This document shows, one piece after another, positions 1-9,112 of a DNA stretch of 64,000 nucleotides (position 1 is the stretch's first letter; every line of letters starts with the position of its first letter). The position numbers and the translations under genes are program-made. The notes below the pieces were generated by a model, which had not been told where the DNA came from, made no database searches, and saw nothing but the letters and a program-made list of their open reading frames with translations. This stretch comes from Herbaspirillum sp. ST 5-3. GTDB lineage: Bacteria; Pseudomonadota; Gammaproteobacteria; Burkholderiales; Burkholderiaceae_D. The stretch is taken from contig NZ_STGI01000011.1 in assembly GCF_004804275.1 (NCBI RefSeq), positions 1-64,000 of the forward strand, written 5' to 3'.

Positions 1-24
1 CAATTCGAGGGCCAGCGCGTTCAT
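1..24 (-). CDS. livG: LivG-type ABC ATPase, first 8 codons only (partial)
   Basis: An ATG on the minus strand at 22-24 opens a frame reading MNALALEL that runs off the window. It overlaps the livM stop codon in an ATGA arrangement, which signals translational coupling. In branched-chain amino acid type (HAAT) transporters the gene after livM is normally the livG ATPase. Only eight residues are visible, so the identity rests on gene order alone. Confidence 0.5.
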
Positions 25-1322
25 GCTTCTGCCCTCCGGATCAGTTCTTCAATTTCGGTACTCACTTCGCCCCACGCATGTTGAAAGGACTTCCTGGCGC
101 GCCAGAAGCCGAACCCGCCCACGGCCAGCAGCACGGCTGCGGCAAACCAGCCGGACGGTGCGGCGGTGTCGACCTGGAAGCCGAATAGTTTCATGGCGGT
201 ACCATTGGCCGACTCCAGCGTCAGGTGATACAGCATTTCGATCATCATCACGATGCCCAAGAACGCCACGCCCGCCATCGCGCACACGGCGCACAAGTGA
301 GGCCATATGCGACCGAATCTGCCGTACTTGGCCACGCGCAGGTTCATCATGAGGATGCTGGCCAAGCCGCCCGGCGCGGCCATCACGATCAGGATGAAGA
401 ACACGCCGAGGTACAGCTGCCATGCGGTCGTGTACTCCGACAGCATCACCGTCAGGAACACGCCGATGATGGCGCCGATCATGGGGCCGAAGAAGAAGCC
501 GACGCCGCCGATGAAGGTGAACAGCAGCACGCCGCCGGAACGCAGGGCGCTGACGTTCTCGGCCGTGACGATCTCGAAGTTGATCGCCGACAGGCCGCCG
601 GAAATACCGGCGAAGAAACCGGAAAGGATCAAGGTCAGGTAACGCGCCCACTGGGTGTCATAGCCGATGAACTCGACGCGTTCCGGGTTATCCCGCACCG
701 CGTTGATGAGGCGCCCCAGCGGCGTCTGCGTGAACGCAAACATGCCCACCGTGCTGATGAACAGCCAGAACGCGATCAGGTAGTACACCTGGATCTGCGG
801 GCCGTAGGTGATGCCGAAGAATTTCTCGCCGTACACGCGATTGGTGGAGATGCCGCCCTCGCCGCCGAAGAACTCGGGGAACATTAGCGAGCAGGCAAAC
901 ACCAGCTCGACGATGCCCAGCGTGATCATCGCGAATGTGGTGCCTGATTTCTTGGTCGTGACATAACCGAACAGCATGCCGAAGAACATGCCGGCGAAGC
1001 CGCCGACCAGCGGAACGAGCGTGACCGGCATCCAGATCTTGCCGGCCGTGGCGAGATTCATCGCATGGATTGCAAAAAACGCGCCCAGGCCGGAGTACAC
1101 GGCATGTCCGAAGGACAGCATGCCGCCCTGCCCGAGCAGCATGTTGTACGACAGGCTGAAGATCATCACCGTGCCGATCTGCGACAGGATCGACAGCGAC
1201 GCGCCCTTGTTGAAGATCAGGGGCGCCACGATCAGGATCACAGCGAACATGCCCCAGATGATCCAGCGCGCCAGATTCATCGGTTTGTAGGTCAGGCTGT
1301 TTGTCATTGCTAAAGTATTCAT
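21..1322 (-). CDS. livM: Branched-chain amino acid-type ABC transporter permease LivM
   Basis: Inner-membrane permease of a HAAT-family ABC importer, pairing with LivH to form the channel. The 433-aa protein is strongly hydrophobic with about ten membrane segments. It has the family-typical LGQGGMLSFGHA stretch near residue 70 and the NPERVEFIGY region of the cytoplasmic loop that contacts the ATPase. It carries a longer than usual tail after the last core segment, including an extra hydrophobic helix. ATG at 1322 is chosen (4 nt after the livH stop); a GTG at 1337 and an ATG at 1307 are alternatives. The transported ligand need not be an amino acid, since the operon sits beside thiolase and dehydrogenase genes. 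Confidence 0.9.
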   Translation of the reverse strand: MNTLAMTNSLTYKPMNLARWIIWGMFAVILIVAPLIFNKGASLSILSQIGTVMIFSLSYNMLLGQGGMLSFGHAVYSGLGAFFAIHAMNLATAGKIWMPVTLVPLVGGFAGMFFGMLFGYVTTKKSGTTFAMITLGIVELVFACSLMFPEFFGGEGGISTNRVYGEKFFGITYGPQIQVYYLIAFWLFISTVGMFAFTQTPLGRLINAVRDNPERVEFIGYDTQWARYLTLILSGFFAGISGGLSAINFEIVTAENVSALRSGGVLLFTFIGGVGFFFGPMIGAIIGVFLTVMLSEYTTAWQLYLGVFFILIVMAAPGGLASILMMNLRVAKYGRFGRIWPHLCAVCAMAGVAFLGIVMMIEMLYHLTLESANGTAMKLFGFQVDTAAPSGWFAAAVLLAVGGFGFWRARKSFQHAWGEVSTEIEELIRRAEA

Positions 1323-1326
1323 TGGT

Positions 1327-2274
1327 TCAGCCCTCACGCGTGCCCATCAAGCCACGCGGCCTGAAGATCAGAATCAGGACCAGGAGCAGATACGGCATGA
1401 TCGGCGCTACCTGGGAAATGGTCAGCTTCAGCACTGGATAACCGAAGGTTTCCGGTGTGACGGCGGTGCCGAAGCTCGACATCAGCGTGGCAAACGAATA
1501 GTCGAGCGCCACGGCAAATGTCTGCAGGACGCCGATCAGCAGCGAGGCGAGCAAGGCGCCCACAAGCGAGCCCATTCCGCCGACCACCACCACCACAAAG
1601 ATGATGCTGCCGACAGTGGCGGCCATGCCTGGCTCGGTGACGAAGGCATTGCCACCGATCACACCCGCCAGGCCAGCCAGCGCACAACCTCCGCCAAACA
1701 CCAGCATGAACACCCGCGGCACGTTATGCCCGAGCGTCTCCACCGCCTCCGGATGGGTCAGCGCCGCCTGAATGACCAGCCCGATGCGGGTTCTCGTCAG
1801 TACCAGGTAAATCGACACGAGCATCAGGGCAGCGATCAACATCATGAAACCGCGATAGGTCGGGAAGGTGGTGGTGAACAGCGTAAACAGCGGCCCGTCC
1901 AGCTCGGGTGGGATCGAATAAGGCACGGCCGCCCTACCCCAGATCAGTTGCACCAGCTCCACCACCACATAGGAAAGGCCGAAGGTGAATAGCAGTTCGG
2001 GGATATGGCCGTACTTGTGCACCGAGCGCAGGCCGTAGCGTTCGACCACAGCGCCGATAACGCCTACCAGCAAAGGTGCGACCACCAGGGCCGGCCAAAA
2101 GCCGATCACGCTGCTGATCGAATAAGCGAAATAGGCTCCGACCATGTAGAAGCTGGCATGGGCAAAATTGAGCACGCCCATCATGCTGAAGATGAGCGTC
2201 AGGCCCGAGGAAAGCATGAACAACAGGAGCCCGTAGCTCATGCCGTTCAGCAAGGTGATGACTGTAAACTCCAC
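1327..2274 (-). CDS. livH: Branched-chain amino acid-type ABC transporter permease LivH
   Basis: Second permease of the HAAT importer, 315 aa, about eight membrane helices. It begins in the typical LivH manner (LLNGMSYGLLLFMLSSGLTL) and contains the conserved NFAHASFYMVGAY segment. The start is GTG at 2274, supported by an AGGAG ribosome-binding site about 8 nt upstream; no better ATG exists. It lies 92 bp downstream of the binding-protein gene, separated by a stem-loop at 2326-2355, and is followed after 4 nt by livM, so livH-livM-livG form one transcript. Confidence 0.92.
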   Translation of the reverse strand: MEFTVITLLNGMSYGLLLFMLSSGLTLIFSMMGVLNFAHASFYMVGAYFAYSISSVIGFWPALVVAPLLVGVIGAVVERYGLRSVHKYGHIPELLFTFGLSYVVVELVQLIWGRAAVPYSIPPELDGPLFTLFTTTFPTYRGFMMLIAALMLVSIYLVLTRTRIGLVIQAALTHPEAVETLGHNVPRVFMLVFGGGCALAGLAGVIGGNAFVTEPGMAATVGSIIFVVVVVGGMGSLVGALLASLLIGVLQTFAVALDYSFATLMSSFGTAVTPETFGYPVLKLTISQVAPIMPYLLLVLILIFRPRGLMGTREG

Positions 2275-2325
2275 GAAGTGACTCCTGCGAGGTGTGCAAC
2301 TCTCTTGTTTTTATGTATGGGGAAA

Positions 2326-2355
2326 CAGCGTGGTGACCTGCGAGGCACCACGCTG
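2326..2355 (-). terminator. Stem-loop between binding-protein gene and livH (attenuator-like)
   Basis: A perfect 10-bp inverted repeat (CAGCGTGGTG at 2326-2335, CACCACGCTG at 2346-2355) with a 10-nt loop lies just after the stop of the binding-protein gene. On the minus strand it is followed by only three T residues, so it is probably a leaky terminator or an mRNA-stabilising 3' hairpin. Such an element would let the periplasmic binding protein be made in excess over the permeases. Confidence 0.6.
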
Positions 2356-2366
2356 CGCGGGCATTC

Positions 2367-3614
2367 TTACTTCGACGGACGCTTCATTTGGCAGGAAGTC
2401 GGCTGTGCCGAGATATGAGTGTCGAGCACCTGGTTGGTCTTCCAGCCGTAACCGGTGTTCTCCTGGTCATACTTCACGTCCTTGCCGTTGATCTTGGTCC
2501 ATGTCGTGATATAAAGCGGCTGCTGCAACTGGTGGTCGGCCTTGCGCATTTCGACTTCGCCATTCAGGCTTTGCACCTTCATGCCCTCCATGGCAAATGC
2601 GACTTTCACGGGGTCGGTCGACTTCGTCTCCTTGATCGCCTGACCCAGCATCTTCATGCCGGTATAGGTCGCCATCGCGTAGTAATCGTCGTTGTACTTC
2701 TTCTTGAAACCTTCGACGATGTCCTTGCCGACAAAGCCCTGGTTGTTCGGGTTCCAGTAGCCGACAAATTTCACACGATCGACGCCGGCGCTGCCCATCG
2801 CCGTGGGTGTGCCCGTGGTCACGGCGTAATAGGTATACATGTTCGTCTTCAGGTCGGAGTCTTTCGCTGCCTTGATCAGCAGCGCGAGGTCGGCACCCCA
2901 GTTGCCGGTGATGACGGTATCGGCGCCGGCCGCCTTGATCTTCGCGATGTAGGGCGAGAAATCCTTCACCTGCCCGATCGGATGCAGGTCGTCGCCGACG
3001 ATCTGGATGTCCGGGCGCTTGCGCCTCAAATACTCCCTGGCTGCACGCTGGACAGAATGGCCGAATGCATAGTTCTGGTTGATCAGGTAGACCTTCTTGA
3101 TGTTCGGATCCTTCGCCATGTAGGAGGTCATCGCCTCCATCTTCATGTCGCTGTTGGCATCGACCCGGAAGTGCCAGAAACTGCACTTGCTGTTGGTGAG
3201 GTCGGGATCGACTGCCGCATGGTTCAGGTAGATAACCTCTTTGCCAGGGTTACGCTCGTTATACTTGTTGATGGCATCGATGAGGGCAAGTGCGACGCCC
3301 GAGCCGTTACCCTGGATGACATAGCGATAGCCTTGGTCGATTGCTGCCTTCAACTGGACCAGCGATTCCTGCGGGCTGCCTTTGTTATCGAAACCAACGA
3401 TGTCGAAGGTGTTGTCGCCTGCCCACTTCTGCTTGTTGGCCAGGTCGGCGATGTACTGCCAGCTTCTCAGCATATTTTCCCCGACTGGCGCGAACGAGCC
3501 CGACAAGGGATCGATGAACGCCATCTTCACAACTTCGGCGCCAGCTGTCGCGGGAATGGCAATCGCCGCAGCGAATGAAATTGGCAGGATCAGGGATTTC
3601 AAGCGAATAGTCAT
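2367..3614 (-). CDS. ABC transporter periplasmic substrate-binding protein (LivK/HAAT type)
   Basis: Type I periplasmic binding protein, 415 aa, with a Sec signal peptide (residues 1-27, cleavage after AGA) followed by mature VKMAFIDPLSGSFAPVGE, typical of branched-chain amino acid binding protein relatives. It should capture the substrate and deliver it to LivH/LivM. Start ATG at 3614 has AGAGGAAA upstream. It is first in the liv operon, 261 bp downstream of the thiolase gene. Relatives near thiolase and SDR genes often bind aromatic or aliphatic acids rather than leucine; the ligand cannot be read from sequence. Confidence 0.88.
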   Translation of the reverse strand: MTIRLKSLILPISFAAAIAIPATAGAEVVKMAFIDPLSGSFAPVGENMLRSWQYIADLANKQKWAGDNTFDIVGFDNKGSPQESLVQLKAAIDQGYRYVIQGNGSGVALALIDAINKYNERNPGKEVIYLNHAAVDPDLTNSKCSFWHFRVDANSDMKMEAMTSYMAKDPNIKKVYLINQNYAFGHSVQRAAREYLRRKRPDIQIVGDDLHPIGQVKDFSPYIAKIKAAGADTVITGNWGADLALLIKAAKDSDLKTNMYTYYAVTTGTPTAMGSAGVDRVKFVGYWNPNNQGFVGKDIVEGFKKKYNDDYYAMATYTGMKMLGQAIKETKSTDPVKVAFAMEGMKVQSLNGEVEMRKADHQLQQPLYITTWTKINGKDVKYDQENTGYGWKTNQVLDTHISAQPTSCQMKRPSK

Positions 3615-3875
3615 TTTCCTCTTCCTTATGGATCTTGTGCATACGCCATATTGTTTCGGCGTTCTGTATTGGTCATTGTTGCAATGCTGTAGTTATTGTC
3701 TTTCCTGGTCCCCCTTTACATTGGTGTGAATACTCCGGCGTTAAAGATATGGAGCTCCTTTCTGCCGGAAGCCGATCATGAAAACAGTCTCGATCCAATC
3801 GAGCGCGGGCAGGCAATCAATTACGTCGCTTCCGTCCTCGGAATAACGCTTGCCTTTGTCAACGTCTTGCCAGGA
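3615..3875. other. Intergenic gap upstream of the liv operon
   Basis: A 261-bp AT-richer stretch separates the thiolase stop from the binding-protein start. It is the likely place for a promoter driving the liv genes independently of the SDR/thiolase genes. No convincing hairpin terminator or operator was seen. Confidence 0.4.
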
Positions 3876-5060
3876 TCACGCCACCTCGAAAAGTCCGGCC
3901 GCGCCCATGCCGCCGCCTACGCACATCGAAATCACGACGTATTTCACTCCGCGCCTTCTTCCCTCGATCAGCGCGTGTCCAACGAGACGTGCACCCGTCA
4001 TGCCGTAGGGATGGCCAACTGAAATTGCGCCGCCGTTGACGTTGTAGATCTCTGGATCGATATCGAGCTTGTCGCGGCAATACAATGTCTGGCACGCGAA
4101 TGCCTCGTTCAGCTCCCACAAGCCGACGTCTTTGATGGTCAGTCCGTGTTGGTCGAGCAGTTTATGAATGGCGGGCACGGGCCCGATTCCCATTTCTTCC
4201 GGAGCGCACCCTGCCACCGCGATGCCGCGGTAGATGCCAAGCGCTTCCAGTCCGCGACGTTCGGCCAAGCTGCGCTCCATCACAACGCAAGCCGATGCGC
4301 CATCCGAGAGCTGGCTCGCATTACCTGCCGTGATCACGCCGTCATCAATTACCGGCTTCAGGAGCTGCAATCCTTCGAAAGTCGTATCGGGGCGATTGCC
4401 TTCGTCCGCGGACAAGGTGACATCCCGGAAGCTCACCTGCCCGGTTTCTTTGCTGAAAACGGCCATCGTGGTGCGGATCGGCACGATCTCGTCGTCGAAT
4501 AGACCTGCCTTCTGTGCCGCTGCGGTACGACGTTGCGATTCGAGGGCATAGCGATCCTGCGCCTCGCGCGTGATGCCGTATTTGGCGGACACGAATTCCG
4601 CCGTTTTCAACATGGGCATGTAGGCATGTTCGGCTGCGGCAACGACGTTCGGATCGGCGTCCTGCCATGTCCACTCCATGTAGCGGTTCTGCAGAGCGGA
4701 GATATTGTCCTGGCCACCGGCGACGACAACCTGCATGCCATCGACGATGATCTGCTTCGCAGCGATGGCCACTGCCATCAACCCCGAGGAGCATTGACGG
4801 TCAATGGTTTGCCCGGGAACCGTATTGGGCAGGCCGGCGGCAAGCGCAGCGTACCGGGCAAGATTGCCGCCGCCGGTCCCTGCCGTCAGCACACTGCCGA
4901 TGACGACGTCGTCGACTTCCGCGTCGTTGATGCCGGCACGATCCACCGCGTGCCGAATGGCATGCCCCATCATTGTGGGCGACTTGATGTTGTTGAGCGA
5001 ACCGCGAAAGGCACGACCAATGGGCGTGCGTGCGGTAGAGACAATGACAGCGTCTTTCAT
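3876..5060 (-). CDS. Acetyl-CoA acyltransferase (thiolase family)
   Basis: Thiolase of 394 aa, the normal length. It should cleave a 3-ketoacyl-CoA with CoA to release acetyl-CoA (or run in reverse). The nucleophilic cysteine is Cys90 in DRQCSSGL, the catalytic His350 lies in [11 protein letters not shown], and the second catalytic Cys380 in the C-terminal [10 protein letters not shown], so all three key residues are present. ATG at 5060 is preceded by AGAGGAAA. It follows the SDR gene on the same strand after a 385-bp gap and precedes the liv operon. This fits a CoA-dependent degradation route; substrate chain type is unknown. Confidence 0.92.
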   Translation of the reverse strand: MKDAVIVSTARTPIGRAFRGSLNNIKSPTMMGHAIRHAVDRAGINDAEVDDVVIGSVLTAGTGGGNLARYAALAAGLPNTVPGQTIDRQCSSGLMAVAIAAKQIIVDGMQVVVAGGQDNISALQNRYMEWTWQDADPNVVAAAEHAYMPMLKTAEFVSAKYGITREAQDRYALESQRRTAAAQKAGLFDDEIVPIRTTMAVFSKETGQVSFRDVTLSADEGNRPDTTFEGLQLLKPVIDDGVITAGNASQLSDGASACVVMERSLAERRGLEALGIYRGIAVAGCAPEEMGIGPVPAIHKLLDQHGLTIKDVGLWELNEAFACQTLYCRDKLDIDPEIYNVNGGAISVGHPYGMTGARLVGHALIEGRRRGVKYVVISMCVGGGMGAAGLFEVA

Positions 5061-5445
5061 GTTTTCCTCTGAAGCGATCGGTTATCCGATCTGTATTTCA
5101 ATTAAGCTGCCGGCCGCATACACGTTGCTCTTTTCAGCCGACTCTGACTTCAAAGGCCGGCATCTTGTCTAGAGGGCCGTCGCACACTCTCACCGTCGAT
5201 GAGCGACGCGCAATGATCGGCTTACAGTGTCGGGGATGGGTGCTTCAAAAACTATGTGCGCCGAGCACATATACGAGGGCATTTAGGTGTAACAACAGGC
5301 ATTTCTTGTTTTACAAGTGCAGTTCTACCAAGTTCGCTGTACGCCCATGCGTCTCGCCGCCGGCCCCCACCGCCCCGAGGTCCGGCGAGCATGAGCGCGC
5401 GGCATGCAGTGCAATTGCGCCGCCAGGGCGGCATCTCCCTGTCGC
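5061..5445. promoter_or_regulatory. 385-bp gap upstream of thiolase gene with inverted repeats
   Basis: No convincing open frame. It contains a 7-5-7 inverted repeat, TATGTGC-N5-GCACATA at 5253-5271, and a smaller CTTGT-N3-ACAAG at 5305-5317, both in AT-richer sequence upstream of the thiolase start on the minus strand. These are candidate operators, perhaps for the GAF/PucR regulator encoded nearby. That link is an inference. The part near 5330-5445 is GC-rich and featureless. Confidence 0.4.
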
Positions 5446-6339
5446 TTATTCGACGAAAGCCCCGGCCTTGGCAAGTTCGAGCCGGTACTGCTCCCAGCCC
5501 GATTCCGGAACGGTCTCGTCGTGCCGATCCCGGATTTCATCGAACCTCTTGCAGATTTCTGCGACCGGCTCCTCGGAATCCCCCGCAAAAATGCCCTTCG
5601 TCATGGTGATGTGCGCGCACTCGAAGCTCCCTGCACCCGCCAGAAGAATCGTGCGCGTTGGTGCATTTTGTCCGACAAGCGCTACCACACCCGGGCTCAC
5701 GGCGGCCGGCTGAAGTTGCGCCAGGTCTTCGGGGGAGAGTACGCCTTCGGTCATTGCAGTCGCTGCCGTCGGGGCCAGGCAGTTGACGCGGATATTGTAT
5801 TTGGCACCCTCGAGCGCGAGCGTTTGCATCAAGCCGACGACGGCCATCTTGGCGGCACTATAGTTCGCCTGGCCGAAATTTCCATACAAGCCGGATGACG
5901 ATGTCGTCATCACGATCCGGCCATACTGTTGCGCACGCATCTGCTCCCATACCGCTTTGGTGCAGTTGACCGAACCCATCAGGTGAACGTCCATCACGAG
6001 GCGGAATTCATCGAGCGTCATTTTCGAAAAACTCTTGTCTCGCAAAATACCTGCGTTGTTGACTAGAATATCGACGCGCCCCCACTCCTCCACAGCCAGC
6101 GCAACCATCTTTTCCATTTGGGCGAAATTTGTGACATCACCTCCGTCCGCGATCGCGATACCGCCATTACTTACAATCTGATCGACGACATTCCGTCCGG
6201 GCGATCCCTGGTGGCTCCCGCCGATATCGTTGAGCAGCACCCGGGCACCATACTTCGCAAGCGCCAGGGCATGGGTGCGCCCCAGTCCGCTTCCCCCTCC
6301 GGTGACGATGGCCACTCGGCCGTCCAGAATTTTTTTCAT
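5446..6339 (-). CDS. Short-chain dehydrogenase/reductase (HSD17B4 N-domain-like 3-hydroxyacyl-CoA dehydrogenase)
   Basis: NAD(P)-dependent SDR enzyme of 297 aa. The cofactor-binding TGGGSGLG motif is at residues 13-20, NNAG at 94-97, and the catalytic Ser148/149-Tyr160-x3-Lys164 is intact. The sequence pattern GLYGNFGQANYSAAK resembles the dehydrogenase domain of peroxisomal multifunctional enzyme type 2, so oxidation of a 3-hydroxyacyl-CoA upstream of the thiolase is a reasonable guess. The frame is open upstream to 6519, but ATG at 6339 is chosen because it gives the usual SDR N-terminus and has AGGAG about 8 nt before it. It is the first gene of the minus-strand catabolic block and divergent from the PucR-type regulator. 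Confidence 0.88.
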   Translation of the reverse strand: MKKILDGRVAIVTGGGSGLGRTHALALAKYGARVLLNDIGGSHQGSPGRNVVDQIVSNGGIAIADGGDVTNFAQMEKMVALAVEEWGRVDILVNNAGILRDKSFSKMTLDEFRLVMDVHLMGSVNCTKAVWEQMRAQQYGRIVMTTSSSGLYGNFGQANYSAAKMAVVGLMQTLALEGAKYNIRVNCLAPTAATAMTEGVLSPEDLAQLQPAAVSPGVVALVGQNAPTRTILLAGAGSFECAHITMTKGIFAGDSEEPVAEICKRFDEIRDRHDETVPESGWEQYRLELAKAGAFVE

Positions 6340-6902
6340 CTTTGCTCTCCTGTTAGAACGGGTTATCGCGTGCCGACGTTCACGGACACGCTTGAATTGT
6401 TGACTGAAGTGAACACGGCCTTCCCTGACCGACCAGCTAGCGCATGAGACGGTATCGAAAGAAAATCCGAAACGGATCGACCCGGGCGGAGGATCTTTCC
6501 AAACTTGTTTAATGATCAAGTTGCCTGCTTCGGCATTTCGGAGTGGATCTTGCGGAATCTGAAATCGGCTGCTTCGTGTCAGGTCGCGGTGGGAAACACT
6601 ATATGGAGCGATGCCCCACTACTCAATGTCAGGCATCGACATCAAAAGCCGCATATTTGTGTAGTTGGCCGACATGGCTTCTGGATGGTGCGCATGATGT
6701 AGTTCATCATCCTTAACACTCGCCTGCACGTTCGCCGCCTGACGACAGCAAAAAGACTTGGAGAACCCGGACGAGGTGTTTCACGCCCAGCGCGATATTC
6801 GGCCCCGCAAATGGCTGCCATATGCCAGCGGCAAATCTTTCAACCAGGTTGGTTTACAATGGAACACATACATCAATCGCCATTCGGTCTGTTCGGCGCG
6901 AA
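6340..6902. promoter_or_regulatory. 563-bp divergent intergenic region with two candidate operators
   Basis: This region lies between the SDR gene and the divergent GAF/PucR-type regulator and must hold both promoters. Two perfect inverted repeats are visible: AACTTG-N9-CAAGTT at 6502-6522 and ATGATG-N5-CATCAT at 6694-6710. Either could be bound by the adjacent regulator. No protein-coding frame here looks real. Confidence 0.45.
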
Positions 6903-8888
6903 ATGAATAAATTGAGTGATCATGGAATCGACCACACGCCTGAAAACATCGCGGCCGATCTAATTCGCCTGATGCATCGCAGCGCTCCTGCGAAAGAGTT
7001 TGCAATACATCTTGCTCAAGCCGAGGCGATTCCCGATAACGACCCGCGAAAGCCCGGCGTTGTCGAACTCGTGCAAATGGCGATGGCGGTGCAGGACCGG
7101 CTGGAGTCGCAACAGCACAGCGAACAGGGCATGCTGGCAGTGGTCGAATCCGCCAAAGATCTTTCCAGTCGTCTGAACCTGACCGGACTGCTGCGAGCAA
7201 TTGCCACTCGCACTCGCAATTTGCTGGGGTCGCATGTGACCTGGTTGTCGGTGTACGATGCGGAGCACAATGAATTCCGGGTAGTGGTCACCGACGGCGC
7301 GATATCTGAAAGCACAACGAAGATGACTGCCGGAAGACAGCTGGGGGTCGCCAGCGTCGTCATGTCGACACGCCTGCCGTTTTCAACCCCCGACTACCTC
7401 CACGATAAACGGTTTCCTCACGATCCCGAGATTGATAATACTTTTCGCGATGAGGGAATCGCTGCACTGCTTGGAGTGCCGTTGCTCTGCGACGGCAACG
7501 TCCTTGGTCTGTTGTTCGTCGCAGATCGATACCACAGAACGTACACTGCCCTGAACATTGCCATTCTGTCCACGCTTGCAACACACGCCGCCGTCGCGAT
7601 TAATAACGCAAAAGCTTTCGAGCAGGCCAATGCGGCGCTTCAAAAGGCCGATATCGCACGCGCGGAACTGGAACGGCACGCACGCGATGTACAAAGTGCC
7701 GCCGAGGCTCACGAACAGCTAACGTCCCTGCTCGCAAAGGGGGCTTCGCTGGGTAACCTCTGTCATTCCATTGCACAACTGCTTGACGGCGACGTGCTCA
7801 TTCTAGACGAGGCCTCCCAGGTCATCTGCCGGGCGACAGCATCTGATTACGCCGGAACCGCGGCAGATACCTACGCACCGCACACGGCGCACAACGCTGC
7901 CATTACGCAGGCCTTGCGCGAAAGCAGACTGAGAGGACGATCGGTGATTGCCTACGAGGCAGATGGCGAAATATGCAGAGTCACTGCTGTCATAGGCGGA
8001 GATGACGTACTTGGAGCCGTACTGCTATTCCGACATGATGATCTCAGCGAGATTTCGATACGTACGCTGGAAAGAAGCTCGAGTGTAATAGGCATCGTTT
8101 TACTCTCCCAGGAGCGAATTGAAGCAATCAAGAGTCGCGATGTATCCACCTTGCTACGCGCTCTCATTTTCCCTCGACAGGAAAGCACGAAATTGATATG
8201 GGAGAGAGCCGAACGCTTCGGGCTCGATTTGTCCCAGCCAATTTCGATGATGCTCATTGAGATGGAGCAACCGAAGTCAGAGTTGGTAGCACGGCGCCTG
8301 CGAGCGAGCGCCCCATTTTCCCAACTTGTACTGGATGAAGTGGATGGCGCGCTGGTTATCGTTTGCGGGACCACGAAGGCGCAGGGCGTCTTGAAAGGAC
8401 TCACTTCCACCATCCGGTGTGAATTCAGCCAGGATTACCGCGGGGTCTTGTCAAGGCCGATTCAATCTTCCGCAGAAGCCCCCGCTCTGTATACGACGCT
8501 AAGGCGGGCTCTTTCGGTACTCGCTCGCATCGGCGTCCAAGGGCAGATCCTGGATCAAAACGAGATGGCCTTGTACTCGGTATTATTCGAGACCCACGAT
8601 CAAACAAGTCTGAAAGCATTTTTGAGTGCAAACATTGGGCCACTTATCGCATACGACGAAAAGCGCAGCGCTGACCTCACACACACGCTACTCAGTTATT
8701 TCGATAACAACCAGAATGCGAAATCCACCGCAGCCCGCCTGGGTATCCATGTAAACACGTTGCGGCAGCGACTGGCGAATGTTGAGGAGCTGCTGGGTTA
8801 CTGGGGCAGTCCAAGTCGGGCGCTTGAAATTCATATCGCGCTGCGACTCTGGAGTGTGAGCATGCGCAGCCAAAAAGGACAGCAATGA
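6903..8888 (+). CDS. GAF domain / PucR-type HTH transcriptional regulator
   Basis: Cytosolic regulator of 662 aa. After a short N-terminal helical region there is a GAF-like ligand-binding domain (about residues 60-240), a coiled-coil stretch, a CdaR/GGDEF-like middle region, and a C-terminal PucR-type helix-turn-helix. The last reads YFDNNQNAKSTAARLGIHVN followed by TLRQRL. Such regulators sense catabolic substrates or their CoA esters. ATG at 6903 is chosen over 6822, though its ribosome-binding site is weak. The gene is divergent from the SDR/thiolase/liv block, its most likely target. No transposase or other sign of mobility is nearby. Confidence 0.85.
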   Translation: MNKLSDHGIDHTPENIAADLIRLMHRSAPAKEFAIHLAQAEAIPDNDPRKPGVVELVQMAMAVQDRLESQQHSEQGMLAVVESAKDLSSRLNLTGLLRAIATRTRNLLGSHVTWLSVYDAEHNEFRVVVTDGAISESTTKMTAGRQLGVASVVMSTRLPFSTPDYLHDKRFPHDPEIDNTFRDEGIAALLGVPLLCDGNVLGLLFVADRYHRTYTALNIAILSTLATHAAVAINNAKAFEQANAALQKADIARAELERHARDVQSAAEAHEQLTSLLAKGASLGNLCHSIAQLLDGDVLILDEASQVICRATASDYAGTAADTYAPHTAHNAAITQALRESRLRGRSVIAYEADGEICRVTAVIGGDDVLGAVLLFRHDDLSEISIRTLERSSSVIGIVLLSQERIEAIKSRDVSTLLRALIFPRQESTKLIWERAERFGLDLSQPISMMLIEMEQPKSELVARRLRASAPFSQLVLDEVDGALVIVCGTTKAQGVLKGLTSTIRCEFSQDYRGVLSRPIQSSAEAPALYTTLRRALSVLARIGVQGQILDQNEMALYSVLFETHDQTSLKAFLSANIGPLIAYDEKRSADLTHTLLSYFDNNQNAKSTAARLGIHVNTLRQRLANVEELLGYWGSPSRALEIHIALRLWSVSMRSQKGQQ

Positions 8889-9112
8889 TTTACTTCCCGG
8901 CTGCGGCCTTCGCCAACTAACAGAACCCACCAACGTTGCACCCGGGCGCGGATCCCGCATGATCCGCACGATTGTGGGTCACATAAGCAGTCTATTCAGG
9001 TTTCCCCGCCCTCCTTGTTTCTATTCGTTCACGCTAATCGATGACGAAAAAAAGCCGGCATCGCTGCCGGCCAAAAACCCTCAAGAGGCATCGGATGGAC
9101 TGGGCCAATGAA
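8889..9112. other. Short convergent intergenic gap
   Basis: This 224-bp gap lies between the stop of the PucR-type regulator and the stop of the efflux outer-membrane factor gene. The terminator at 9047-9076 serves the minus-strand pump operon. No comparable T-tailed hairpin was found for the plus-strand regulator. Confidence 0.4.
9047..9076 (-). terminator. Rho-independent terminator of the RND efflux operon
   Basis: On the minus strand a 7-bp perfect stem (GCCGGCA / TGCCGGC, 4-nt loop at 9061-9064) is followed by seven T residues, the textbook form of an intrinsic terminator. It sits 37 bp after the stop codon of the outer-membrane factor gene and ends the three-gene pump operon. Confidence 0.9.
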
